A DNA stretch of 64,000 bases from DATJLY01 sp963773665. Lineage in GTDB: Bacteria; Pseudomonadota; Alphaproteobacteria; ATCC43930; CGMCC-115725. Position numbers and translations under genes: made by a program. The stretch is from the NCBI GenBank assembly GCA_963773665.1, contig CAVZBZ010000002.1, positions 124,001-188,000 on the forward strand. Reading direction: 5' to 3'. This document shows positions 23,517-32,266 of this stretch, one piece after another (within the stretch, counting starts at the first letter, position 1; every line of letters starts with the position of its first letter). The notes beneath the pieces are model-generated. The model made no database searches, was not told the origin of the DNA, and saw only the letters and a list, made by a program, of their open reading frames with translations.

Positions 23517-23936
23517 CTATTTCCTTGCGACGCGGATTGCGGTCATCTGCCGCGGACCGCACTGACCGAATAGCAAGGTCAACTGCGCCCGATCGCCTGT
23601 GATTTGGCCGTTCACGATCCAGCCAAGCCAATAAGCTTCGACCGATCCATCGGGCTTCACCGTGCCCGTCACTGGCGACGCCGCATAGCCTTCATAGTTC
23701 TCGACCACATTGCCAGGAAAGATGCGGGCAAGGCTGCCGGAGATCTGGCCGTCTTTGACATCAGCCCTGAGCCGGAGCGCAGGACAAACAGACTCGCTTG
23801 TCCCGGCGATCAGGGGGCTTGCTGGGAAATCGACGATCCATGTGCCGTCATAGGGGCCCGAAGCGCGCCCCGGCAAAATAGCGCCCGCAAGCACGATACA
23901 GATCATCGCAGCAAAGGAGACAGGATTTCGGAACAT
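23517..23936 (-). CDS. Small secreted protein of unknown function
   Basis: 139 aa with a signal peptide (MFRNPVSFAAMICIVLAGAILPGRA). The mature part is beta-rich (YDGTWIVDF, ISGSLARIFPG, VTGTVKPDGSVEAYWLG, LLFGQCGPRQMTAIRV) with two cysteines. The GTW..G.I.G.V..DG..G layout is seen in many small periplasmic beta-barrel-like proteins. It is divergent from the cytochrome at 24065 and shares the FNR-type box at 23994. Confidence 0.7.
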   Translation of the reverse strand: MFRNPVSFAAMICIVLAGAILPGRASGPYDGTWIVDFPASPLIAGTSESVCPALRLRADVKDGQISGSLARIFPGNVVENYEGYAASPVTGTVKPDGSVEAYWLGWIVNGQITGDRAQLTLLFGQCGPRQMTAIRVARK

Positions 23937-23993
23937 GGGCGGCGAACTCCGTCGAGTTGCGCAAATTGTCCGTCGCCTTCACGGAATACCGCA

Positions 23994-24007
23994 TTGACCT
24001 AGATCAA
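23994..24007. promoter_or_regulatory. FNR/FixK-type box between two divergent genes
   Basis: TTGACctagATCAA, 9 of 10 half-site bases match. The centre is 64.5 bp from both the minus-strand ATG (23936) and the plus-strand GTG (24065), so it is placed symmetrically and could serve both. Confidence 0.68.
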
Positions 24008-24064
24008 CGAATCAAGCCGCCCCTTTGGGCAATCTGAATTTCAACTCGTCCTGGAGCACCATTC

Positions 24065-24634
24065 GTGTCCATCGCCCTGCGGTCTATATTGCCGATATTG
24101 CGCACAAGAAGGGCGGCAAGATTTGCGATCGCCCTGCTTGGTGCATCGACGGGCATTGCCGTGGCCGCTGACCTGATGCCCGGCGATTACGGTTATCTCC
24201 GGTCGGAGTACGGGCTCGCGCGGGACAGCGATGTTTTGGCGGATATGACCCCCGCGGAGAGAACACGGCTTCACGACCTCATCTACGGTTTCAGAACCGA
24301 CCGAAGTCTCCGCGACGACGCGGTTCGGCGCCACCTCTATGATGTTTACACGCGGGAGTGCGAGACCTGGGCACGCGACCACGGCGGCGCAGACTGCCGT
24401 CCGGCGAAGGACCCGACGGTCGAACCGGGCAAAGAGATCGCCGACCGAACCTGCAATCTTTGCCACCTGTTCGGCAGCGGGATGGCCCCTTCATTTTTCC
24501 AGCTGGCGCAGCAGACGAAGTGGGACGCGAACAGCGTTGCGAATGCGCTGGGGCATAGCCACGACATGGTGCCGATCGCGCTGCCGACAGAAGAGCGCGT
24601 CAATCTTTCTGACTACATAAACTCGTTTCGGTGA
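24065..24634 (+). CDS. Exported c-type cytochrome
   Basis: 189 aa, GTG start. An N-terminal export segment (about 18-35, ..FAIALLGASTGIAVAA) is followed by a helical region with repeated RxxLxxxxxG-type patterns and a single heme site CNLCH (C130, C133, H134). The later methionines (M140, or HDM near 168) are candidates for the axial ligand. It is likely a periplasmic electron-transfer protein. It is followed 9 bp later by a DUF190 protein. Confidence 0.75.
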   Translation: MSIALRSILPILRTRRAARFAIALLGASTGIAVAADLMPGDYGYLRSEYGLARDSDVLADMTPAERTRLHDLIYGFRTDRSLRDDAVRRHLYDVYTRECETWARDHGGADCRPAKDPTVEPGKEIADRTCNLCHLFGSGMAPSFFQLAQQTKWDANSVANALGHSHDMVPIALPTEERVNLSDYINSFR

Positions 24635-24643
24635 GCGAGAGCA

Positions 24644-25006
24644 ATGGTCATGCACGCGCCCTGCGACGCCACTCTTCTTCGCATCTTCATCGGCGAAGAC
24701 GATACGTTCGACGACAAGCCCTTGTACGATCAAATCGTCCTCAAGGCGCGTGCGGTGGGGATCGCGGGCGCCACGGTTACGCGTGGGCTCCTGGCTTATG
24801 GCCCCGCAAGCCGAGAGCTCAAGTTCATGCTTCGGTTGTCGGAGGATCTCCCGGTCGTCGTCGAGATTGTCGATGACGACGAGAAGATCACGGAATTCCT
24901 GCCGGTGGTTCAGGACATGATCGAAAGTGGGCTCGTGACGATGCAGAAAGTTGCCGTCCTTCGCTACGGCCGCAAAGCCGGCCAAGCCGGAATCAGAGGC
25001 GGCTAA
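24644..25006 (+). CDS. DUF190 family (PII-like) protein
   Basis: 120 aa. The pattern LRIFIGEDD..F..KPLYDQIVLKAR, then GATVTRGLLAYG and LPVVVEIVDDDEKITEFLP, is that of DUF190, a small PII-like fold often found beside fluoride exporter (crcB) or transporter genes. No crcB is nearby here; its partner is the upstream cytochrome gene, 9 bp away. The role is unknown; a ligand-sensing trimer is inferred from the fold. Confidence 0.82.
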   Translation: MVMHAPCDATLLRIFIGEDDTFDDKPLYDQIVLKARAVGIAGATVTRGLLAYGPASRELKFMLRLSEDLPVVVEIVDDDEKITEFLPVVQDMIESGLVTMQKVAVLRYGRKAGQAGIRGG

Positions 25007-25093
25007 GCTCGACCCAAGAGCGGCGCGTAGAGCCATCTCGCGCTGAACTGGTTCCTCGCCTCGGCACATGGCTAACCGAGCGGGAAGAAGCGC

Positions 25094-26755
25094 CTATGAG
25101 ATCAGGCAATTCGACAGGACGGACATGGCCGGGATCGAGGCATGCGTGCAGTCGTACCGCTCCCGGAACTCTGCGATTCGGAGAGGCGTGGCGAACGCGA
25201 TGAGGCTCCAGACGCTGTTCCGCGCAATTACGGTGCCGGCGAGCCGATCTTCATTCCATTCCACCGATGGCAGAATGACATAGGCATATTGCGGATCGAC
25301 GCCGATGCCGGGGACTGGCATTGGGGCCTTGAGCCCCGTGTAAAGACCGAATGCCTGCGGATTCGGCGTCAGGACATTTCCGTCGAGGCGGTTATGCTTG
25401 CGAACGGTGTCGAACATGTCCGCGAGAGCCGCATATGCCGGGTCGTGGTAAGGGTGTCGATCATGATCGATGATGTAGAACGCAAGACTGGTTGACAGTC
25501 CCACGGCGGTCATAGCGGCGACCGACCGCGCGATAGCGTGATGCGGGTAAAGCCGCGAAATGCTTTCGGCGCCGAACGGCAACGAAATCGCGATGAGACA
25601 CGTGACGGGAACCCATAGTCTCGGCATGCCCCCAGCCGCATAGAAGACGTTCAGTGCCGCCATCGATCCGTACATGACGATTACTGGCAGGTTCCGCTTG
25701 GATAGGCAGGAAAGCACGATGACCGGCAGGCTCGCGGCGACTGCGACCGGTGCTGAAAGGGCCCCCAAACGATCCCAGACCCCCTGCGGCCACAGACCGG
25801 GAATGAGCGATCTGGGAATTTGATAGATCACGGAGTGTGCAATGTTTGCACGCATGTCGGAAAGGATTTGGGACGGCGTGCGCAAAAGCGATGTCGGATC
25901 GACAGGGATCGTGCGAAAGATCATAGCAAGCTGGTCGATCCCGTCCTGACCAAGTGCTCGGCGGTCGATGAAGCTGTTGCGCAGGAGCCAGATGAGAAAC
26001 GGCAGCAGGAAGCCAACTGCGTAAGCAAAATACCGCGACGATATGCGCCGGAGATTGATCGGCTCGGTCCGGAGCACAAGGAGGTAAACCAGCGGCAGAA
26101 AAAGCGCGCCGAGAAGGCTCCCCCTTATCAGCATGCCGAACCCGGCGACGAGGCCGAAGGCAAAGGCCGTGCGGTGACGGATCCGTCCGCTTGCCCATCC
26201 GATGTCGGCAAGGAGAAGCGCGACGAGCGTCCATAGAACCGACGGCATCTCGGTGTCGGTCATGCGCGAGAATTGCCAGTAATAGGGGTTCAGGCCGAGG
26301 AGAAGCGGGACGCTTAAATGCACGACCGATGACCGGCTCAGCCGCCGCGCATAAACATAAGCGAGCAGGATTCCGGCCGCGCCATAAGCGATCATGCCGA
26401 GCTTGATGAGCAGCAGGTCGATTGGCACTCCGGAGAGCAACACGAACGGCGCTAAAAGAATAGGCAGGCCCGGGGGCCAGGTCGTATGCGGAACGTAAAA
26501 CTGCGGATCAAGGCTCCGGGTGTAACCATGGCCGGCGACGAGCGAGTGGCTCAGAGCAAGATAGCTTTCCGCATCGCGCGTATCGAAGGCCGAGAAATCG
26601 AGACGCGGATTGGGATCGATGAAATAGGCAAGCGCCAGGGCCAGCACCATCATCGTAATCCACCACTGGCCCGCTGCGGCGCGGATTGCGCGCGACGACA
26701 GGCCCGCCCGGGGTGGACCCGCGTTCATGCCCGTTCCCAGGATCGGATCTGCCAT
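25094..26755 (-). CDS. Polytopic GT-C-type membrane glycosyltransferase
   Basis: 553 aa with about ten membrane segments. The first loop carries DTRDAESYLALSHSLVAGHG and PHTTWPPGLPI, the arrangement of acidic residues after TM1 seen in ArnT/PMT-like GT-C enzymes that use polyprenyl-phosphate sugars. It is likely to glycosylate a lipid or protein on the periplasmic side. The start is set at MADPILG: a codon at 26764 is also open, but an FNR-type box centre lies exactly 42.5 bp from this ATG and TATAGT lies at -13 to -8, implying a near-leaderless mRNA. There is no Shine-Dalgarno sequence. Confidence 0.75.
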   Translation of the reverse strand: MADPILGTGMNAGPPRAGLSSRAIRAAAGQWWITMMVLALALAYFIDPNPRLDFSAFDTRDAESYLALSHSLVAGHGYTRSLDPQFYVPHTTWPPGLPILLAPFVLLSGVPIDLLLIKLGMIAYGAAGILLAYVYARRLSRSSVVHLSVPLLLGLNPYYWQFSRMTDTEMPSVLWTLVALLLADIGWASGRIRHRTAFAFGLVAGFGMLIRGSLLGALFLPLVYLLVLRTEPINLRRISSRYFAYAVGFLLPFLIWLLRNSFIDRRALGQDGIDQLAMIFRTIPVDPTSLLRTPSQILSDMRANIAHSVIYQIPRSLIPGLWPQGVWDRLGALSAPVAVAASLPVIVLSCLSKRNLPVIVMYGSMAALNVFYAAGGMPRLWVPVTCLIAISLPFGAESISRLYPHHAIARSVAAMTAVGLSTSLAFYIIDHDRHPYHDPAYAALADMFDTVRKHNRLDGNVLTPNPQAFGLYTGLKAPMPVPGIGVDPQYAYVILPSVEWNEDRLAGTVIARNSVWSLIAFATPLRIAEFRERYDCTHASIPAMSVLSNCLIS

Positions 26756-26790
26756 GCGATGCACTATACGGCGCCCTCGCTCGCTGTGCC

Positions 26791-26804
26791 TTGAGTTGGA
26801 TCAC
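26791..26804 (-). promoter_or_regulatory. FNR/FixK-type box upstream of the GT-C gene
   Basis: Plus-strand TTGAGttggATCAC, 8 of 10 half-site bases match. The centre is 42.5 bp from the ATG at 26755. The -10-like TATAGT (26763-26768, minus strand) is at exact class II spacing. Confidence 0.6.
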
Positions 26805-26818
26805 GGGACAGCGTTTTG

Positions 26819-26832
26819 CTGATTTAAATCAA
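26819..26832 (+). promoter_or_regulatory. FNR/FixK-type box upstream of the acetamidase-like gene
   Basis: CTGATttaaATCAA, 9 of 10 half-site bases match. The centre is 67.5 bp upstream of the ATG at 26893. CACCAT at 26855-26860 is at class II -10 spacing. Confidence 0.6.
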
Positions 26833-26892
26833 AGCCGATCTCTCCCGCCTGCTTCACCATTTGCTGCGCCGGATTGCATGTGAGGCGGAGAC

Positions 26893-27991
26893 ATGGGTTT
26901 CATGCGCGCAGATTCGCAGCGGCGGTTGGCGGCGCTGTTTTTCGGGGCTGCGCTCGCTTTCTCTGCCTGCTTTGCAAGGGCCGAACCGCCGGTGCCGGAC
27001 GTTCGTACTTCGCTCGACGCCAGCGACGATCGTATGGGGCCACTACGCGGCCGATGTCGCGCCGGCGCTGCGCGTGCGTTCCGGAACAATCGTGCGCATC
27101 GATACCGTGTCTCCGGCTGGACTCTTCGGGGTCGATCCGGTCGCCTTCTTCGGGGCGGCCGGGATCCCGGCGAAAGACGTGCTGCCGGATGTCGTCGCCA
27201 TCGCCCGAAGCGGTCTCGCGCCCCCCGGCGGTGCGATTCACATTCTGACCGGGCCCATCTATGTCGAGGGCGCCGAGCCCGGCGATGTGCTCGAGGTGCG
27301 CATTCTCGCGGTCGAACCGCGTGTCGCCTATGGTGTGAACAATCCTGGCGCCGTCACCGGCGTTCTCCCCGCGGCCGGGGGACACGACGCCAAGATCGTG
27401 CGCCTCGATCTCGAGCGCAAGCTCGCGCTCTTCTCGGACGAGGTCGCGCTGCCGCTGGCGCCGTTCCAGGGGATCATGGCGGTCGCGCCGCCAGCGGAGC
27501 TCGGCCACGTCAGCACGCGCCCGCCAGGACCCTGGGGCGGCAATCTCGATTTCCGGCGCCTGCGGGCGGGCTCGACGCTCTATCTCCCCGTCTTCAACAA
27601 GGGCGCGCTGTTCTACACCGGAGACCCGCATGGAGTGCAGGGAGACGGCGAGGTCAACGGCAACGCGCTCGACGTATCGAACAGCGTGACGGTTCAACTG
27701 ATCGTTCACAAAATTGAAGGCGCGCACCTGCGCGTTCCGCGCGCGGAAGACAGGAACTCCTACTATGTCTTCGGTCTCGACCCCAGCCTTGCCAAGGCGA
27801 TGTTGATGGCGGTCGAAGAGACGATCCGCTTCCTCGGCGAAACGAAGGAGCTTTCCTCGGCTGATGCTTACGCTCTTGCCAGCATGGCTGTGAACTATCG
27901 TGTGGGTGAGGTGGTGGACGGCACCAAAATGGTATATGGAGTCATCCCGAAGAACATCTTCAAGCAGCAAAAGGCTTATTGGTTGCCGTGA
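26893..27991 (+). pseudogene. Acetamidase/formamidase family protein, frameshifted after the signal peptide
   Basis: The first frame from ATG 26893 gives a signal peptide (MGFMRADSQRRLAALFFGAA.. ending FARA) and EPPVPD. The +1 frame carries the enzyme: LRSTPATIVWGHY, VDPVAFFGAAG, GPIYVEGAEPGDVLEVRI, GIMAVAPP, GGNLDFRRL, GDPHGVQGDGEVNGNAL. These are the hallmarks of FmdA/AmdA-type amidohydrolases. One extra base near 26997-27008 separates the two. If this is a sequence error, the product is an exported amidase of about 365 aa. The downstream esterase-like gene may be co-transcribed. Confidence 0.75.
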
Positions 27992-28088
27992 CATGCTTTG
28001 CACCCATTGCGCCGGGACACAGGCGCGGGGATTGCTGCCTGAGGGTCGCGTCCGTTCACGTAGCAAGAGAAAAACGAGACGCCAGGCC

Positions 28089-28841
28089 GTGAACCGTGGC
28101 ACCGCTGTGGCGATCGCGCTGCTCGTTACGCTCCTCGGGCCGGCGCGTGCCATCGCTTCCGAAGAGCGGGTCGAGCTAATCGGCCGGCCGGGCATCATGC
28201 AGCCGATCCTCTACGAGGCGGCCGCCGCACCCGTCGCAAGCGTGATCCTCTTTGTTGGCGGCGGCGGCGACCTCGCACACGCGGACAAATCCGACCTCAA
28301 GTGGATGCGACAGCAGTTTATCGCGGCAAGCATGAGTATCGCTGTGCCGGACACGCCGTCCGATCACCCAGCCGGGTTCGGCCCCCTCTTTCGCGCTGAG
28401 GCCGCACACGCCCAGGACGTGGCTGCGGTCGTCGCCCTCCTCAAGCGGCAAGCGCCGGCGCCGGTCTGGCTCGTCGGCGTCAGCAATGGCACGATCTCGG
28501 CCGCGAACGCCGCCGTGCGCCTGGGACCGCACGCCATCGCTGGTGTTGTTCTTATCTCAAGCGTGTGGTTGGGCGGGATGAGTGCTGTGCCTGTCGAGCA
28601 GATCGCCGTTCCAGTTCTCCTCGTGCACAACCGCAGCGACGATTGCCCCGCAAGTCCGTTCGCCGAGACGGAAAAGAGCCTGTCGCGCTTCGCAGCGGCT
28701 CCGGCCAAGGAATTGATTGCGGTCGCGAGTGGTGGCGCACGTGGAAGCGAGCCTTGTGGCCTGGGTTCGCCGCACGACTTTCACCGCATCAAGGACAAAG
28801 TCCTGCCGCCGATTATCGCCTGGATCAGGGCGCACGGCTGA
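28089..28841 (+). CDS. Exported alpha/beta-hydrolase-like protein
   Basis: 250 aa from a GTG chosen because a signal peptide follows at once (VNRGTAVAIALLVTLLGPARAIA). An ATG at 27993, overlapping the previous stop, would add 32 mostly basic residues. The nucleophile elbow is GVSNGT (GxSxG-like), with VASGGARGSEPCGLGSPHDFH carrying a likely histidine. ILFVGGGGD near residue 54 fits an oxyanion strand. It is a probable periplasmic esterase or peptidase-like hydrolase of unknown substrate. Confidence 0.7.
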   Translation: MNRGTAVAIALLVTLLGPARAIASEERVELIGRPGIMQPILYEAAAAPVASVILFVGGGGDLAHADKSDLKWMRQQFIAASMSIAVPDTPSDHPAGFGPLFRAEAAHAQDVAAVVALLKRQAPAPVWLVGVSNGTISAANAAVRLGPHAIAGVVLISSVWLGGMSAVPVEQIAVPVLLVHNRSDDCPASPFAETEKSLSRFAAAPAKELIAVASGGARGSEPCGLGSPHDFHRIKDKVLPPIIAWIRAHG

Positions 28842-29125
28842 GGCACTCCCGCAAAGAGTGGCGCGCCGACGACGCCGTTTTCTAACGCCTTTGCAATCGG
28901 CCAATCGTGATGGCGCTTCATACCTAAGGATTGGTCAACCGAATTTGGCTACGCAAGAAGGGGGCGGGAATGCCAGGTGCCCCGATCCTTTTGCTTACCA
29001 TAGGGCGCCAGTTTTCCCCGTAATCCTCGCTTTCCCATCCTGTTGCGTCCCGACCCGCGGCTATAAGATCAAATCCCGAGCAACACTGAAATTCACTGAC
29101 GTTACGGCCTCATGAGTTTGCGCCC
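28842..29125. other. Intergenic region, no gene seen
   Basis: 284 bp between the hydrolase and a small gene. It is somewhat more AT-rich than its surroundings. No convincing FNR-type box, hairpin terminator or open frame was found. Confidence 0.4.
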
Positions 29126-29287
29126 ATGACGAATGAAGGGCTTTGGCTCCAAGAGCGGATCGAGCGCTACAAGGCGATGGTTCGGCAGATTCACGATGAG
29201 CGTGCGCTAGAAGCGCTGGAACAATTGATTGCTGAAGCGAAGCAGCAGATGAGGGAAAGAACTGGGGGAAGCGAGCTAAAGCGATGA
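29126..29287 (+). CDS. Small coiled-coil protein, 53 aa
   Basis: Too short for most gene callers. It reads MTNEGLWLQERIERYKAMVR, then an acidic/basic helix (DERALEALEQLIAEAKQQMRE). The heptad-like W-L-ERI-Y..L-R...DERA.EAL..LI.EA pattern recurs in short alphaproteobacterial proteins of unknown role. It is convergent with the DUF1080 gene, 4 bp away. There is no strong Shine-Dalgarno sequence, so expression is unproven. Confidence 0.5.
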   Translation: MTNEGLWLQERIERYKAMVRQIHDERALEALEQLIAEAKQQMRERTGGSELKR

Positions 29288-29291
29288 GGAT

Positions 29292-30011
29292 TCAATCCAA
29301 AGGCGTTACGCGGATGTTTCCGAACCGGACGGAGCCCGCGCCATGCACTTCGCCGCCATGCATCTGTAAGGCGATCGCACCGCGATCTGGCAGACGGCGC
29401 TCGCTGTCCTGGAAGTCAACGATGAGCTCGCCATTGAGCCACGTGGTAATGTGGGGCGGGTTGCCCACGATGCGCGCACGCAGCGTGTTCCATCCAGGCC
29501 GCCACGGCGTGCCTGCCGGACTGTCGCCAAACACGAACGAGCGCCGGTCGAGCTTCGTCGGCAGATCCTCACCCCAGATGCCACCGACCGTGCCGGTCGG
29601 ATAAAGGTCGATCATCACCTGATAGGCGGCCCCATCGGGGGTCGTGCGCAGGAAAAGTCCGCTGTCTGTGTCCCAGTCGTCGGCGGTTTCGAGTGTCACC
29701 TCAACGTCGCCGAACGAGCGGTCGCTGACGAGCAGACCGCCATTGCCGGGGGGGTCCTGCCGGCCAACGATGATGCCGTCAACCACGCGCCAGTCGCCGC
29801 CCTTGAGGTGTCCGCTGCGCGCGCTGTGGGGTGACGCCGCCGAGACGTGCCAGCCATCGAGGCTTCTGCCGTCGAATACGAGCGGATCTCCAGCACAGCC
29901 GCCGAGGAACGCGAGCGCAACGAGCCACAGGCGCCCGCCGCGACCGGACCCTACAGATGCCGCGCCGGTGCGCCCAATCGCGGTTTGGCGGGAAGATCGG
30001 CGTGCAATCAT
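29292..30011 (-). CDS. DUF1080 (3-keto-disaccharide hydrolase-like) lipoprotein
   Basis: 239 aa from MIARRSSRQ. The lipobox is LGGC within ALAFLGGCAG. The DUF1080 concanavalin-like fold shows FDGRSLDGWH, GDWRVVDGIIVGR, DVEVTLETADDWDTDSGLFLR, GGIWGED, WNTLRARIVGN and TTWLNGELIVDF. It probably binds or cleaves a keto-sugar in the envelope. It is followed in the family's usual way by an oxidoreductase gene (GMC, same strand upstream), fitting oxidation and then cleavage of a sugar. The frame is open upstream to 30143 but there overlaps the small membrane gene. Confidence 0.82.
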   Translation of the reverse strand: MIARRSSRQTAIGRTGAASVGSGRGGRLWLVALAFLGGCAGDPLVFDGRSLDGWHVSAASPHSARSGHLKGGDWRVVDGIIVGRQDPPGNGGLLVSDRSFGDVEVTLETADDWDTDSGLFLRTTPDGAAYQVMIDLYPTGTVGGIWGEDLPTKLDRRSFVFGDSPAGTPWRPGWNTLRARIVGNPPHITTWLNGELIVDFQDSERRLPDRGAIALQMHGGEVHGAGSVRFGNIRVTPLD

Positions 30012-30027
30012 GGCGCTCGCGACAAGA

Positions 30028-30240
30028 TCAGAGATCGTAATAGACATGATGGACGAGGAGCGGAATCGCATACCAAAGCCCAACGCCGCCGAGAACGACC
30101 GCAAGGCACCGCACCGCCCGTCGCCAGCGGCCGAACGAAACAACTCGGCTCTCGACCAGGCGGAGCGGCGGCAGCACGAGGCACGTGCTGACGCCGACGA
30201 GCAGGGTCGTTAGCGCGAACCATCCGACAACTCTCTCCAA
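30028..30240 (-). CDS. Small two-helix membrane protein
   Basis: 70 aa from a TTG that follows AGGAGG at 8 nt; longer frames start at 30264 or 30321. The two membrane segments are WFALTTLLVGVSTCLVLPPL and CLAVVLGGVGLWYAIPLLVH. It lies between the GMC oxidoreductase and the DUF1080 gene on the same strand, so it probably belongs to their operon. The function is unknown. Confidence 0.55.
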   Translation of the reverse strand: MERVVGWFALTTLLVGVSTCLVLPPLRLVESRVVSFGRWRRAVRCLAVVLGGVGLWYAIPLLVHHVYYDL

Positions 30241-30268
30241 GCTCCGATCCTCCTTTCTTTCGACTTGC

Positions 30269-31856
30269 CTATGCGAGCGCGTCGCCGAGATGGTCGGCAA
30301 GCCGCAGCGCCAGGGCAACAATCGTCAAAGTCGGATTTGCATGACCGCCAGTCGGGAAGACCGAGCTGCCGCCCACGGAGAGGTTCGTGACGCCATGGAC
30401 GCGACAGTGCCGATCGACGACACCGTACCGCGGATCTTCCGCCATCCGCGTGGTGCCCATCTGATGAAACGCCTCCGACGGCTCGAAGCCTTGGCTGCAG
30501 GACGGTTCGGCGGTTCCTGGCTCGAGGCGGCAGCGTCCGAGACCAAGACGCGTCAACTCGATGCCGATCAACTTGGTGAGCTGCTCGGAAGTACGTCGTT
30601 CGAGCCCCGTCAATTGCCAGTTCAGGCGCGCCTCGCGCTGGCCAAGGGCGTTGCGCGCCTCCGCCAGCGTGACGCGACTCTCCGGATTCGGCGCCTGCTC
30701 CAGATCGGCGACGATCGCCGCGGATTTGAGCGGCATCAACGGATGCCGGCCGCTCACCAGCCGTCGCTTCAGATTCATGGCGACGGCGTCCATGTCACGC
30801 AGCACATGCCACATCTTTTCGCCCATGTCTTGCGGCCATCCGCCGTGCTGAAGGGCGCGCCAAATCGCCTGCGCCTGGGCCGTGCCGTCGGCCGGATCGC
30901 CCTCGTACTCGAGAACGGCGCAGCCATTGAGAAGCGCGCGCTCGCGCTGCGCCTTGGGGCTCAGCGCCAAGCCGATCTGATACTTCGTGCCATCGGGCGA
31001 CGTGAAATAGCCGAACATATCCTCGATCGGAGGAAGCCGTTCCGACGTGAAGAGGGCGCCGGTCCGGACACGGAGATGATCCATGTAGAAGCGGCCCACA
31101 AGGTCATGTCCGTTGCCGAGCGCGGCCGGCCCGCCATCGGATGTGGCGAGGAGAAGCCGTGCGTTCTCGATGGCCCCGCAACAGAGGATATATTCCTTCG
31201 CCTTGATGATGCGACTAACGCCGCCGAGCGCAGTCACGGTCACCGCGGTGACGGCTTTCGAATTCGGGAGGCGCGGTAATTTGCGTCACGTTGGCGTGAA
31301 GCAAGACCAGGACGTTGTCGGCTTGGCGCAACTCATCGCGATAGACGACGCCGAAGCTCCACGGATAGGGCGCATACTGCCACAGCTTCGCCTGCAGCAA
31401 CTCGGGCCGCAGCGCCGGCAGGCCAACGCCGATCGAAGCGAGAATCGAGTCCGTGGCGCGCTTGGGCCCAAGGCCACAGAGATCGCGAGCGCGAAGGTAG
31501 TAGGGATCCAGTTCCGCCCGATCGACCGGCCAGCCGCTGTGAGGAATCCACGCGCGCTCGGCGAAATCGCTTGCGTCGAGACGAGTGCAGCGGCCGCCCC
31601 AATGATTACTGGTGCCGCCGAAGAAGCGCAGCCGGCCGATGCTCATGCCGTCCTGTTGCAAGCCGACATTCTCGCCGCGGTAGAGCTGCTGGGTCGCATC
31701 CTCGTAATCGAGTCCGCCGCTCTCGACGAGACATACGCGAAGACGCTTATGCGCAAAGCTGCGCGCGATGGTGATTCCCGCGGGGCCCGCGCCGATAATG
31801 CACAAGTCCGCTTCGAGAGGCGGCCCTGGTCCGATGCGGAGTAGGTCGTCGATCAT
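30269..31856 (-). pseudogene. GMC family oxidoreductase, split by one extra base
   Basis: The N-terminal part (31856 to about 31270) has the FAD motif IIGAGPAGITIARSF (GAGPAG at 22-27), ESGG, and FGGTSNHWGGRC. The C-terminal part in the +1 frame runs VTVTALGGVSRIIKAKEYIL, CCGAIENARLLL and the HQMGTTRM..VVD and VGGSSVFPTGGHANPTLTIVA blocks with the catalytic His/Asn region. The break lies near 31255-31275, next to a GAATTC. Joined, it is about 528 aa, a typical flavin-dependent sugar or alcohol dehydrogenase. It may be intact in the cell. The start overlaps the stop of the gene upstream by 4 bp. Confidence 0.8.
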
Positions 31857-32266
31857 GTCGCCGCGTCAAGTGATGCGGTCGCGCAGAGGCGCGCCTCGCT
31901 TCGCGCCAGAACCCACCCCGCGACCACGACAACGTCCTCGCGCTCCAGATCGACCCGACGCCGCTCCGCGATCATCCGTGCGAGCGCATCTTGTGCGCCG
32001 ATCCGGCCCATCGCGGACTGTTGCATCAGCAGGCGCACGGGTACCGCCTCTTCGGGATGACGGCGAAGGTAGAGCGCGCCCACGGCGCGGAGGGCGCCCG
32101 GGTCGGCGAACATGTCGCTCAGAACTCCGGCGAGGAGCGAACGATCACCCGCATCGGGCAGAAGAAAAGCAGGCCGCGTCCGAGCAGGCCAGCACGCGGC
32201 GACCACGCACGAAACGCAAAGCTGCAGCACGCGGCGACGAGAAGGAGGAACGTCGCAGGCTCCCAT
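31853..32266 (-). CDS. Tat-signal small protein coupled to the GMC oxidoreductase
   Basis: 137 aa. A twin-arginine-like N-terminus (SRRRVLQLCVSCVVAAC) is followed by a helical domain ending VVAGWVLARSEARLCATASL. The last gene-end bases overlap the GMC start (ATGA), and its own start shares a base with the epimerase stop. The W-x-L/x-x-x-EARLC pattern recalls small subunits that help export partner flavin dehydrogenases (gluconate dehydrogenase subunit 3 type). That assignment is tentative. Confidence 0.6.
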   Translation of the reverse strand: MGACDVPPSRRRVLQLCVSCVVAACWPARTRPAFLLPDAGDRSLLAGVLSDMFADPGALRAVGALYLRRHPEEAVPVRLLMQQSAMGRIGAQDALARMIAERRRVDLEREDVVVVAGWVLARSEARLCATASLDAAT

